Assembly: GCA_037833965.1 (NCBI GenBank)
Contig: AP031352.1
Location: forward strand, 20,006,501 to 20,070,500
Source of the DNA: Marchantia polymorpha subsp. ruderalis
Lineage: Eukaryota > Streptophyta > Marchantiopsida > Marchantiales > Marchantiaceae
DNA length: 64,000 bases
Reading direction: 5' to 3'
Below the pieces are notes generated by a model, which did no database searches, was not told the origin of the DNA, and saw only the letters and a list, made by a program, of their open reading frames with translations. This document shows, one piece after another, positions 8,825 through 20,215 of the stretch (position 1 is the stretch's first letter; every line of letters begins with the position of its first letter). The translations under genes and the position numbers were made by a program.

Positions 8825-9652
8825 AGCCGACCCTTCCATGTCTACGTCGACACATCTGCATTCGCCATCGGCGTCGTCTTGAGCCAGAAGGATGACAACA
8901 AAAAGGACTACCCGATTCATTTCGCGAGCCGTCAGCTGTCTCTAGCAGAGAGGAAGTACACCACGACAGAGAGAGAAGCGTTGGGAATGGTGTACTCCTG
9001 CAAAAAGTTTCGACACTACTTAATCTGCTACGAGTTTGTGTTCCATGTGGATCACTACACATTGCAACACCTAGTCAAGAAAGCCGACCTGTCCGGTCGG
9101 ATAGCCAGATGCGTGCTGTTGCTACAGGAGTTCACCTACACGGTCCAGACCAGGAAAGGGGTGCATCACGAAAATGCAGATTACTTATCCAGATTATGGA
9201 CCCAGCCTACTGAGGAGGAACTGGTGGACGACTTTCCTGACGAACAGTTGTTTCAGTTGTCTGCGGGGCAGGAGTCACGCTATGCAGAGCTGTACCGATA
9301 CCTGCTAACGCTTCAGTGTCCCGAGGGCATGGACCTGGAACAAAGGACAGTCTTTATTCATAAGGCGGGCCCGTACCAACTCCAACAGGGAGTTTTGTTC
9401 AAGAAGATGGCAGACGAACGTTTGTGCAGATGCCTGGAGGAATCAGAGGTCCCAAGAGTAGTAAGCGCGATGCACACCGAAGATGCGGGTGGACACTATG
9501 CCACCCGGAATACAGTCACGAAGATTGTAAATGCAGGGTATTGGTGGCCGACCATGTTTAAGGATGTTCTCGATTACATCCGAAAATGCGATAGTTGCCA
9601 GAGGACGAGAAGACCAACGCCTACAACACGGTGGCCCCTGACTCCCATCATG
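8825..9652 (+). CDS. Ty3/gypsy RNase H and integrase N-terminus (continuation, truncated)
   Basis: This is the continuation of the pol frame broken at 3427. The RNase H domain reads FHVYVDTSAFAIGVVLSQ, TTTEREALGMVYSCKKFRHY and FHVDHYTLQHL, with the expected acidic residues. The integrase zinc-binding HHCC region follows: MHTEDAGGHYATRNT, YWWPTM, CDSCQR. The frame is intact. It ends at about 9652, just before the catalytic core, where M copy 2 begins abruptly at sequence equivalent to 4625 of copy 1. The integrase core and 3' LTR are not found elsewhere in the window. Confidence 0.9.
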
Positions 9653-12600
9653 AGCCGGCGCGGCCATCAAGTGATTCGACCCTCACGACCGAGAGCCGAC
9701 CATGACCTTCGACCAGGAGACGGAGGACGCCCCATTCTTGAATTCGCGATTTCATTTTCTAGTGCGAGCTGCGCGCGTCCACCTGCTAGCTGTTAAACAT
9801 TCCAGACATCGCCGCGCGGAGGATTACTTGTTGATTGAGAGGGAATTGAGTGCGCGCGATTTGGAATTGAGTGAGATTAGAGTTTGCAGAGGGAGCAAGG
9901 AGCTCGAGCGGAGCAGAGAGAGAGTTAGCGAGCAAGCTAATTTCAAGAACGCAATTCGAAGCTGAACAGATTGCGGATGCTGCCGCTCCGGCTTCCACAG
10001 AACGGGTTGCGTGCCTACGAGGAGCGGCTGATTGCAAGAAAACTCGATTTCTTGCTGTGGGGATGGAATTACATTTGTGTGGACATGGTGCGCGAATGGC
10101 TGGAACCACAGCGACCACCTACGCGCGGATTGCGTCCGCATGTAGATCGTTGGACCGTCCAAGATTGGGCGCAGGCATTGGGGAGGTGTGCCGGCATCGA
10201 AGGGTACCTCCTCTTTGATAGTGAGAGCGTCAAGGTGTCGAAGCAGGACGAGGCGCAATTTGTGGAATTGTTCAAACGGGAGAGGTCTACCAAGAATGGG
10301 TACAAGACCCGCGACTACAAAGATCGCTTCCGCCGAACTTTAGCGGCAGCGCTGCTGCAATTGCTGCAGCCACACCGCACCTCCTACATCACCTTGTGGC
10401 AGGTTTCTTTTGTGGAGCTCATCTTGGAGGGAGCTCCAGTTCACTGGGCGAGCATCCTGCACAGAGTGATGCGACAGCACGCATTCGAGGAGAAGGGGGG
10501 GGACTCTCAATCACCTCTCCCCTTTCTTGATCAATTTCTATCGACAGAGAAACTGTCTGACCGCGGCGGAGCTCGCTCGCTTTCCGCCATTGTCCGTCGA
10601 CCATCCCGGGAAGTATGTGCGGGATAACGAGGTCGACACCGATGCAGAGGATTCACCAGCTTCTACTCCGCCGACACGGCGGGAGGAGGGAAGAAGCACA
10701 CCCGCAGCAAGAGTGCCATGGAAGCGTCGATGGAGAGAGGAGTCAGAGGAGGCGCAGCATCGAGAACCCACTGCTCCCATACGACAGCGTCCACTGCACG
10801 AAGTGTGCAGCCGGCCGAAGCAGAAGGCGCGCAGGCTTGTGTTACCAGCCAGCAGCGCGGACACGGCGACGATCGCCACGGAGAAGGGAAGTGCGTCGCC
10901 GGAGTGGATCGAGAGAGCGCGGACGTCCGCAGGGGCGGCGGACCACGCTACACCTGCGACAGACGAGAGGCGGCCTTCGGGCCAAGGGCCTCCGGAGTTA
11001 CCACGTGCGATGCGGACGAGTGTTCCGCCTACACACAGGCGAGTTTCAGCGGAAAGGCGACCCCAAGCAGACGTGGACCTCCGCCTACGCGTAGGCAGAG
11101 AAAGTTCGCCTACGCACAAGCGGCCGCCTACGAGTAGGCAGGATTCACCCCCGATACAACGTAGGAAGGGGTAGGAGCCGGCGGAAGATCCGCCTTCGGG
11201 TCAAGGGCCTTCGGGACCAGACCCTCCGGCGTATAACGCGCCGCGATTGGCGCCTTCGGCGCCAGGGCCTTCGGGCCAACGAGTTTTGAGCAGGGAGCGT
11301 GCGGAGACCGCACCTTCGGCGGGTAATCCGCCGGCAGATGCGCCTTCGGCGGTAGGGCCTTCGGGGCCAGGGACATCGGGCGAGCGGCCTCCGGCTCTGT
11401 CGCCTTCGGCGCTGCGCCTGCGGCGGACAAGGCGCCGGAAATTGCGCCTACGCGTAGGCCAGACGCAGCCCTCACGCAGGACCTAACGGAGGAGCGGATT
11501 GTTTGTCTGCGGGACGAAATTCGATGCGCAATTACACCCCGCGCAGACACATTTCGCTCGATCGCCTTCGGCGGCGGACGTCGGCGGCGAAGAGGACACG
11601 GTCGACGAGCGACAGGCGGGTGATGGGGATGTAGCACGGCCACATTCACCCACCGCCTTGGACATTTTAGCGGGGAGCAGCGAAGCTGCAGGAGTGCCTT
11701 CGGCGGCAGCACCCGTAGACAACTCGCAGCCCCACTCAGGTTAGTCGCCAACGCAATCAATGGCGACCGAAATCCTTCCCTCGGATGATGACGAAGGAGG
11801 CTCCACAGAAGCAATGTCGGGATCGGGAGACACCGAGGAGGAGGAGGAGGAAATTGTTGGAGCGCCGGCGGCGGCGCTCTCTGAGCAGGTAATATTTCTG
11901 TTGAGGTACTTGGATCGCAAATTTGATAAATACGCCGATCCACTCCAGCCGGGGTCCTACATCGAGTTAGTGCGCAGGCGGACTCGCACTAAAGTCCACA
12001 CCAGCAAGCTACTAGCTAGGGTGGATCGTGAACTTAAGGATTTACGGGAGAAGCATGCGTGTTTGTGGGGACAGTATAATCTTGTGCGGAAGTCGCACAC
12101 CCACTACGACGCATTGAAGCAGGCGAGACTAGAAGAGCTCACCAGGGATGTGGTGAAGACCACGGAAGAACTGATTTCTGAGAAAACTCAGAATCAGGTT
12201 CTGTCAGAGGAGCTCGTGCGACAGACGCGGTTGTTAGCGGAGTGTCAGCTCGCACGACAGGCGGATGAGGATTTAATCCGCAGGCTGCAGTCGGAGTGCG
12301 GGGAATTGAGAGCTCAACGTGCGGAGGCCGAATCGCAATTGGTGGTAATTGAAGATGATCGCAGGCGAGAGGCAGATCGCAAGAAGGAGGAGATGGCGAG
12401 GCGAGTCGCCCACTGTCTCAAGGGCTACGCCCACTGGGAAGTGGCGGCGCAGGAGAAACTCACACTGCGTGAGTTGGAGCTTCGTGCAGCCGGGTTGTTG
12501 TCAGGTGACAGTAGGAGTCGGCGGAAGGTGGCGAAGAAGTTAGACTCTTTTCTGTCGAAGGCGCGGGATATCATGTCCACCCTTGAGGCGGAGGTGTCCG

Positions 12601-13754
12601 CGGCGTTGCAGCGTTTGGGACTGCGTAGTCGAGCGGAAGACTGGCAGGGTAGGGAGTTAGTGCGCGGCAGTCCGTCGCGCAGGAGGCGAAGCACAGGTTC
12701 CGCGGAGTGTAGTGTAGCGTGGTTCCGTGCCGGCGTGTAGCGTAGTGCAGTGTGGTGCTAGTTAGGACTTAGAAGGTATAAAGTAGTTCAAGGCGTCTTG
12801 CCTTGGGTTCTTTCCCAATTTCGGAAGTGCAGATCAGGAACTCATTTTCTCTGCGTGTTTGTGTCCTTAGTTCTGTCACCACGCACGAGGAGCTACACCT
12901 TAGCGGTCCGCATTGTGTAGCTGAAGGCCTTCGGCCGAATGTTCAGAGCTAGTACATTGGTTAGAGACTTGAGTAGTTCGGATCTACACCTGCGGGTGAT
13001 TGCCGATGCTCAGAGCCAGTGACTAGTTAGATACTTGAATAGTTTCGCCCCTACACCTTTGAGTGTTTGTTCCTGATTGTACTCCTTCGGGATTTTTCCC
13101 CTTAATGCCAAAGTGAAGTTTTGCTACTTCGTGTAAGCCTTGGTTGTAAATTCAGGTTACGCTGCAGCAGGTGCCTTTGGGGTAACCCCTGTAGTATTTC
13201 TAGGAATGACAAGTGCCTAAGAATTCAAACTCTTCAATAGACTGTTGTGGTGTGTTACTGGAATGTTCCTCAGTGAGTCCTCCAGTGCGGACCTGTGTTC
13301 TCTGCGCGTTTTGTGAGTTGAGAGTGTTGTTCACCGCGTATGAGTTACTTTGATCCGAAGTAGGCAGTCCAAACCGGGTTTCCTACGCTAGCAGCATGCT
13401 AGTGGAAGTGTTGTAAAAGCCGGAGTTGGGAGTCACTACCCGCAGCTTCGCTGAGTGTACTCTTGAGAGACCTTCCCCCTGAAATCTTGAGTAGAGGTCC
13501 TAACGGATCTCTGGGTTGTGTTTCTGTAGTTTCAGGTGTGTGTGTGTGTGTGTGTGTTACGCTGCACTGTGCGACCTCCGAGTGCGCTCCGAGTGGACAC
13601 TTGCAGTATTCCTGGGAGTGACAGTCGCCTGAGAATTCAAACTCCTCAATAGTCTGTTAAACGTGACACTTTGTACCCTGTGTGTTCCTCTGTCCCTGTG
13701 GGTTCGACCTTTCTACCACTATATTGCAGTTTTAGCCTTTAGTGGGTTATTACA
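9653..13754 (+). mobile_element. M element copy 2, 5'-truncated
   Basis: It starts inside the leader, 49 bp before the ATG equivalent, directly against the Ty3 integrase. It ends at the canonical 3' terminus (13,754), with ORF region, TATA box (12,777) and tail preserved. The 3' flank is AGTAT followed by the tail of another M copy read backwards. That flank matches the 5' flank of copy 6 at 26,857, 13 kb away, which indicates that copies 2 and 6 exchanged ends through an inversion. Confidence 0.75.
9702..12740 (+). pseudogene. Disrupted long ORF of M copy 2
   Basis: The frame starts MTFDQETEDAPFLNSRF, like copy 1, but is broken by a frameshift before the stop at 9963-9965, by another in the G-run near 10,495-10,505 (eight G where copy 1 has six), and by further breaks around 11,175 and 11,745. 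Open blocks are 9702-9965, 9971-10,627, 10,527-11,174 and 11,760-12,740. The last encodes the complete coiled-coil C-terminus, ending at the family stop and reading through the position where copy 1 has TAG. It retains the palindrome-rich middle. Confidence 0.8.
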
Positions 13755-16056
13755 AGTATCTTACTCGTAACTGGCTCTGAGCATCGGCAATCAGCCGCAG
13801 GTGTAGATCCGAACTACTCAAGTCTCTAACGAGTACACTAGCTCTGAACATTCGGCCGAAGGCCTTCAGCTACAAAATGCGGATCGCCAAGTTGTAGCTC
13901 CTCTTGCGCGGTGACAGAACTAAGGACACAAACACGCAGAGAAAATGAGTTCCTGATCTACGCTTCCGAAACTGGAAGAATCCCAAGGCAAGACGCCTTG
14001 AACTACTTTATACCTTCTAAGTCCTAACTAACACTACACTACACTACACTACACGCTTGCACGGAACCACGCTACACTACACTCTGCAGATCCCATGCTT
14101 CGCCTTTTGCCCAACGGACTGTCGCGCACTAACTCCCTACCCGACCAGTCTTCAGCTTGACTGCGCAGTCCCAACCGCCGCAACACCGCAGTAACCTTTG
14201 TCTCGAGGGTGGCCATGGTGTCCCGTGACCTCGACAGAAACGAATCTAACTTCTTCGCCACTCGCCGCCGGCTCCGACTGTCACTTGACACCAAACCCGC
14301 CGCACGAAGCTCTAACTCGCGCAGTGTGAGTTTCTCCTGCACCGCCACTTCCTAGTGGGTGTAACCTCTGAGACAGTGGCTGACTCGCCTCGCCAACTCC
14401 TCCTTCGTGCGATCTGCCTCCCGCCGGCGATCGTCTTCAACTACAACCAACTGCAATTCGGCCTCCGCACGCTGCGCTCTCAATTCCCCGCACTCGGATT
14501 GCAGTTTGCGGATTAATTCTTCATCCGCCTGACGTGCGAGCTGACACTGCTCCAACAACCGTGTCTGCCGCACGAGCTCCTCTTACAAAATTTGATTCTG
14601 AGTCTGCTCAAAATCTAGCTCATCTACGAGCTTCGCCTTCTCCTAGGCGAACTCCTTTTCCGCCTCTTCAAGCTTCTCGTCTTTCAACCTGTCGACGACC
14701 TTGTGCATCTTCCGAGTGAGAGTAAGGTGGCCGAACATACACTCATGCTTCTCCCGCAGATCTTTAAGATCCCCATCCAGACGTGCCAACAACTTGCTGG
14801 TGTGGACTTTAGTGCGAGTCCGCCTACGCACTAATTCGACGTAGGACCCAGGCTGGCGGGGGTCTGCATACTTCTCTACTTTGCGATCAAGGTACCTCAA
14901 CAGAGGTACCACCTGCTCGCAGAGTGCCGCCGTCGGCGTGCCTGCCACTGATTGTTTCTCCTCCTCACTCGATTCCGATCCCGATGCCGATTCCGTCGAT
15001 CCTCCCTCGTCATCCTCCGAATTGAGGATTTCGGTCGCCACTGAATTCTCCAGCGACTGTCGTGAGTGTGGCTTCGTAGTGTCTGCGTCGTCTGCCACCA
15101 CTGTTGCCGCTGCTGCCTCGCTGCTTCCGGCCAGAATGTCTAAGGCGGTGGGAGAGTTGGGTTGTGCCAAATTCGCACCGCTCGCCCGTCCGGCTTCTAC
15201 TAACTCCGCATTGCCGACGGCGTCCACCGCCGAAGGCGTTCGTGCGGAAGGTGTTTGCGCGGATTGCAATTGTGCACCGCGCACACGTGTTTCCTCCTTC
15301 CGACTGTCAGGCCGCTCCTCCGTTAGGTACTGCTCCTTCTATAGGTCCTGCTCTAGAGGTGCCTCCGCCAAAGGCGGTTGAGCCGAAGGCGGCTCGCCTG
15401 ATGTCCCTTGGCCCAAAGGCCCTTCCGCCGAAGGCGCACCTTCTGGCGGACTTCCTACTCGCAACTCCTCGGCCCGAAGGCCCTTGCGCCGAAGGCGCAT
15501 TTTCCGGCGGATTTACCTAAACTTACCCCCGAAGGCACTTACCTAAACTTGATGCGCTGGCGCCGAAGGCGCCGTACGAAGACATTCACCCCCGAAGGCG
15601 AACATCTAGGGCCGAAGGCGGATTTTCCGCCGGAGCCGAACTCCTTCCGCCGAAGGCGTTCATCTTCGTATCTTCCAATAGTCATAACTCCTTGAGTCCT
15701 CATCCGTTTCAAGCGTTCTTAGGCTCGTTAGAACAAGCCTGTTGAGTTCTTTCCAACGAAACCCTAATCAAGTCAAGACGTTGTGAATTGAATAAGCTTT
15801 GAGGGATTTCCCTAGCGCCAAAGGCGGATTATGCGCCTTGCGCCGAAGGAGATCTCATTCAGAATTGATCGTTCAGGTCGGGGCGCCTGCTCCGGACATT
15901 GCGCCCAACTCCTGGATTCTACGAGATCATACGAGACTTGCGATTATCCATCTTCACTCTATTTAAATGTACCAATCACCATTTACACGGCTGTTGCGGT
16001 ACTGTTTTCCAAAATTGCTTTAAATTCCGCACAAAAACAAAAAGTGGGTTACCACA
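13755..16056 (-). mobile_element. M element B, 5' part (3' tail now at 26,858-27,577)
   Basis: On the minus strand it runs from its 5' terminus (TGTGGTAACCCAC, 16,056) through a GC-palindrome leader and a decayed ORF to the tail, which breaks off at ATACT beside the 3' end of copy 2. The missing tail begins with ATACT at 26,858 and ends at 27,577. The 5' flank (TCCTC, minus strand) equals the flank after that tail (TCCTC, 27,578-27,582). The two pieces are therefore one former element. Confidence 0.8.
14049..15284 (-). pseudogene. Decayed long ORF of M element B
   Basis: Minus-strand blocks 14,643-15,284 (acidic segment and start of the coil: CEQVVPLLRYLDRKVEKYAD), 14,352-14,573 and 14,049-14,348 (coil and C-terminus ending CSVAWFRASV) are in family order. 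Stops or frameshifts separate them, and the N-terminal globular domain is missing. The middle is shorter than in copy 1. Confidence 0.75.
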
Positions 16057-16061
16057 GAGGA

Positions 16062-16372
16062 CATGCTTCAACGAAGACATAGTACCTCGTTCGGCAAAGA
16101 GTCTTCAAACTTTGGCGTTGGCGCCTTCGGTGTTACTGAAGAAGAGTTTTGGCGAAGGATTTTTGGCGAAGTAAAAAACGGCGTTGGACCGGATTGCACG
16201 AGTTTACGATGCTGTTAGGGCTTTGAATTACATTGGAAAGAACACGAGTTCAGCGCCGACATTCCGCAAGAGTGCAATCACAAATTGAGAGCTCAGTGAG
16301 AAATTGAGAGAGAAGCAATGAGGCAATCTTCAGGACTTTGATTATCAGCATTGAAGATGCCGGAATTCTGAT
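16062..16372. other. Unassigned stretch, possible diverged M leader
   Basis: It follows the TCCTC/GAGGA duplication of element B and precedes a diverged M coding piece. It has a few GCCTTCGG-type motifs, but no gene is seen. In the restored order it would be contiguous with 27,583 onward. Confidence 0.3.
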
Positions 16373-17552
16373 TGAGAGCGTATCCCAACGAGCTGGTAGC
16401 TGCCAAGCTTGATTTCTTACTATGGGGATGGAATTGGGTTTGCGCGGCAATGATGCAAGAGTGGCAGAACGGACGCGCGTTAGAAGCTAAGGGACTTTGT
16501 GGCATCCGCTCGATTGGACTATTGAGGAATGGGCAAAGGTCTTGGAACCGTGTGCAGGAGAAGATGGAGATTGCAGCTCAGTGCAGTGAGTTGAGGTCTC
16601 AACAGACGCAAGCCGAGGAGCAGTTATGCGAGATGGAAACGAGATTGTCGGGGGCAGAAGAGAAAAACCGGCAGTTATTAGAGCAGACGAATGACGCCTT
16701 GACCGTGAGGGTGAACTGATGCCTACGAGGATTTGTATTATGGCAGGTTGAGACGCATAAATGGTTGCAGTTATGAGATCTTGAGCGCCATGCGATTGCA
16801 ATAATAGCGAGTAGTGTTAGTGGGCATCGCCGTTTAGCCAACAAGTTGGACGCGTTTTTTACAAGTTCGCGTGTCGCGGTGCTTTACTTGGAGTTGGAGC
16901 TGGCGGCCGTTTTGCAAAGGTTAGGTTTAGATCAGAAGTTGGACGGGAACGCAACCGCCGACTCCGTAGGTGTAGGACCTGTTCGGAGCTCGCATAAGAG
17001 CGAGTGATAGTTCAGAGTTAGTTAGCAATAAAGGGGTTCAAGGCATTGGGCTTGTGGGACTTTTCTCGAATTTAGTTTTCTCAGTTTTGAAGTTTGCATT
17101 CTCCGCGCGTCTGTGTATTGAGTGTTTTGTCACCACGCCAGAGGTACTTTGGTTTGTCGAAGATACCGCATCCGAGGTAGTAGCCCAATTCGAATGTTTT
17201 GAATAGCGACTGGCTAGAATCAGGATGTAAGCAAGTTTGCAATTGATAGTTGCGTGTAGATCCTTAGTGTACTCTTTGGGAATTTTCCCCCCTGAATACT
17301 AAGACAAGGTCGCGATCGACCTTTGTGATGCTACATTTGAGAATTTCAGGAGTGATGTGTGTATTACGCTGCATTGCGTATCCTTTGAGTTAAACACCTG
17401 CAGTATTTCTGGCAATGACTGCGGCCTGAGAATTCAAACTCCTCAAAAGATTGTTAAATATGTGACACTTTTGGTTCTCTAATGTTGTTTCTTTCCTCGT
17501 GGGATCGGATCTTTACCATTATGCTGCATTTTGGTATTTATCTGTCATTACA
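16373..17552 (+). mobile_element. Diverged M element fragment with tail and 3' end
   Basis: The first block (ANELVAAKLDFLLWGWN-like, 16,373-16,510) matches the conserved globular region of the M ORF. It is joined by deletion to a coil block, followed by a drifted tail that keeps the AGTATTTCTGG...CCTGAGAATTCAAACTCCTC module and the 3' end (TCATTACA, 17,552). It is much older than copies 1, 2 and 6. Confidence 0.65.
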
Positions 17553-18052
17553 GTGAGCAAGTGATTTCCTTGCTCAGATATATATATTGCTCACACATGG
17601 ATGGGAAGATGGCGAAGTACGCTGAGCCAGCAATAAGGAAATCCTACGTAAAATTAGTGCGTAGCAAGACAAAAGCAAAGGTGGCAGCATCTGCGGAGGT
17701 AGCCGAAAGAGTGGCGAGCTTGACCTCTAAATGCGCGACGGTGAAGGCTACCTTGCAAGAGTGGGAGAAGCAACTTCAGCAATCAGAGTTGGAGTGTGCC
17801 AAACTTCGGGCGAGTTTAGTCGCGGAGTAGGACCTTCATACGAAGGTAGAGCTCTAGTACGTGGATCTCCGGGTTGACCTTAGCAATGCTCAGAAGGTAA
17901 CGGCGGAACTTCGGGACAAGGTGGAAGTGTTTTGGAAGAGAATCAAGAGAGAATTGAAGCGTGCGGAGGAAGTTTTCTCACACCTTCTCAACTATGAAAG
18001 ATCCAAAAAAATAATAATTTTTTTTCTAGCTCTCTTGTATCTAATTGCCTGA
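17553..18052 (+). mobile_element. Diverged M coding fragment (middle and coil)
   Basis: It begins at GAGCAAGTGATTTCCTTGCT, the equivalent of the SEQVIPLLRYL segment of copy 1, and continues YAEPAIRKSYVKLVRSKT and a Lys/Glu-rich helical stretch. Stops break it after about 17,830. The adjoining element end at 17,552 shows that one M copy inserted into the coding part of another. Confidence 0.55.
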
Positions 18053-18245
18053 AAGAGCATCATCCAATCACTTTCCTTGAACGGCTTCAAGTTTTGATTT
18101 CCAATGCGTTTGTCGAGATACTTCTTCTCTAACTGTTGAGCTCGCTCCACTTTCATCATGGCTAGAGCTCAAGCTTACTCCAACTCCATCAATTGTTGTT
18201 GGCGAGACTTGATGGCTTTTTTCCCATTCGTTTTTTTCAACCTTT

Positions 18246-18990
18246 GCTAGATCGTCATGAAAGTAGTCAAGTTGAATTGTATAAGAAACTTTGATTCAAC
18301 TCCATACATCATCCAAAAAGATGAATATCCGATAGATATCTTCCATGTCGTCCGATACTTCCACAAGATAACATGCAAGCTTTTGTTCCAATTTTGGTTT
18401 CCACTCCATTTGAATTCTTCAACTTTTATTAGATTGTTATGAAGATGTAACCGTCTCTAGTTAGTAAGAACTAAAGTAGACTTTACTCTAAATGTTAATA
18501 TAGATACTTTACCGTGCACTAGTCATAGTTGCCACATCATCGATCCGCGCGTTTGGTAGATAGAGAGTAGATGTGATAGTAGGCAGCGCCATGTCAGCGA
18601 TCTGTGTGCTTGTTAGGGTTATCTGCCATGTTATGCATCCACTAGGAGTCGGATGGATGATGGGGATAAGATCTTATCTCCTTGTACTTGTTGGTGAGAG
18701 CTATATAAGGGAGATGGGAACCATTGTTGGTATCTTTCATCAACCGAGTTTATGTTTTTATCTTCAAGTGAACTTCTCTCTAAACCCTAGTGTTACAGAA
18801 GGTGATCAAGTTAAACTTTGTAGGAAGTTTTGACTCAACTTCATACATCATCCGAAAAGGTGAGTATCCATGTATTCTGTGTCATTCGGTACTTCCACAA
18901 GATAGCATGAAATCTCTTGTTCCATTTTTGCTTGCTTCCATCCAAGACAAAAACGCAACTTTGAACATGACACAAGACATCATGAGCATA
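18246..18990 (+). repeat. Two diverged copies of an about 150-bp unit, the second split by a solo LTR
   Basis: The sequence from about 18,246 (GATCGTCATGAAAGTAGTCAAGTTG ..., then ATACATCATCCAAAAAG) recurs, with many differences, from 18,431-18,445 plus 18,798-18,960. No protein is recognisable. The unit flanks and hosts the 352-bp insertion described next. Confidence 0.5.
18446..18797 (+). mobile_element. Probable solo LTR, 352 bp
   Basis: It begins TGTAACCGTC and ends CTAGTGTTACA, contains a TATA-like CTATATAAGGG at about 18,699-18,709, and is bounded by GAAGA on the left and GAAGG on the right, a near-perfect 5-bp duplication. It interrupts the second copy of the flanking repeat unit. The internal part of the element is absent. 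Confidence 0.55.
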
Positions 18991-19619
18991 TTTTAGCTCA
19001 AGAAGCTCTTGTACAACAGATACTTGATCTGCTTATTCACATTTGCAAAATGATGAAATCTTTCCAAAACTACATGAATAATATCTTTTTGTCAACGACA
19101 TCTCTACAATCTCCGTCTTCTTCTCAACGATCAAAGTTCTTCGTTGAGGTTGCTGATATTATGAAAGTACTCAGAATTTTTGAAATTCTTTACTCTTTTG
19201 CTCCCAATTCTAAACAAAATTTTATAATTTTTCTATTTACTCAAGCTCAAAGATTCTTGTGATAACGTAGTTTTTTTTTTTTTCAAAACAAGAAGTTTGA
19301 GAGGTAAAAGACTAGTAATTTTAAACTTGTGGGATAAGAATACTACAAAGTAGAATTAATAGTGGATTCGGTAGTAGATGACAAGTTACTAGTAGTGAAA
19401 TACATTTAGCTTCCTCTCTTTGAAGTTAGTGTTTTTACTTATAGGCAGTAAAGTTGAATTAGATGATTGATGATCTGATAGAGTAAATACCTCATAACTT
19501 TTTCAATTAGTATTGACCTAACTTATTTAGAATTTTGATAGATAGAGCTCAACGCATTTGTTCTAACGAGTTCAAAAACTCTTGAAACGGATAAGTGATT
19601 ACCGAGTTATGAATGTCGG
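18991..19619. other. AT-rich spacer, no gene seen
   Basis: It contains short ORFs only (longest 70 codons), homopolymer runs and no recognised motif. Confidence 0.5.
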
Positions 19620-20215
19620 AAGAGCCTGGTATGAATAGACAAAGGCGCAGAAGGGCCTTCGGCCGAAGAAACTTTGGCGGTAGTGCCTTCAACCTTCGGC
19701 CTTGGAGCATGGATCTTGCGGTAGCCATATCTTCACGCAGGAGTGTTAGCTGGAGCTGAAATTGGATGGCATTGTTGCCTTTAGCTCAACACACATGTAT
19801 GCAAAATTTTAGCTTCAACAGAGCCGGTTTGGAGAAGTTATTAATTTGGAGCTTTGAGTTTGAGTTTCTATGAACCTTCAAACTTCGAACTTCGGCCGAA
19901 GGGACTTTTGATTGGACTTGAGAGGAAATTCAAGCTGACTGGTGGAGATGAAGCGTCGAGTGAAGGAATTGATAGCTTGCGAAGTAGCAGGGCATCGACA
20001 ATTAGAAATGAACCTCAATTTGTTCATCTCGGGTTTGGAGTAGACGAAGGAGAACTTGAAATTGGAATTGTCAGTCGTTTTGAGTAGGATAGGAGTAGAT
20101 AGGAGTTCAGCGGGCGTGGTAATTACTAAGTTTGCTGGCGTCGTGCCTCTTGGGAGCTCGCATCACAACGATTGACATCTCAGTTAGTTAGGAATATAGA
20201 GGTCCGAGTCTCTTT
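19620..20215 (+). mobile_element. Diverged M fragment (3' coding end and start of tail)
   Basis: The stretch around 20,010-20,200 (TTTGTTCATCTCGGGTTTGG, GTAGATAGGAGTTCAG, CTGGCGTCG) is a clear relative of 31,130-31,380 in another diverged M piece. GGCCTTCGGCCGAAG hairpins upstream are typical of the family. It is cut at 20,215 by the 3' end of an M copy on the other strand (flank TCTTT). Confidence 0.5.
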
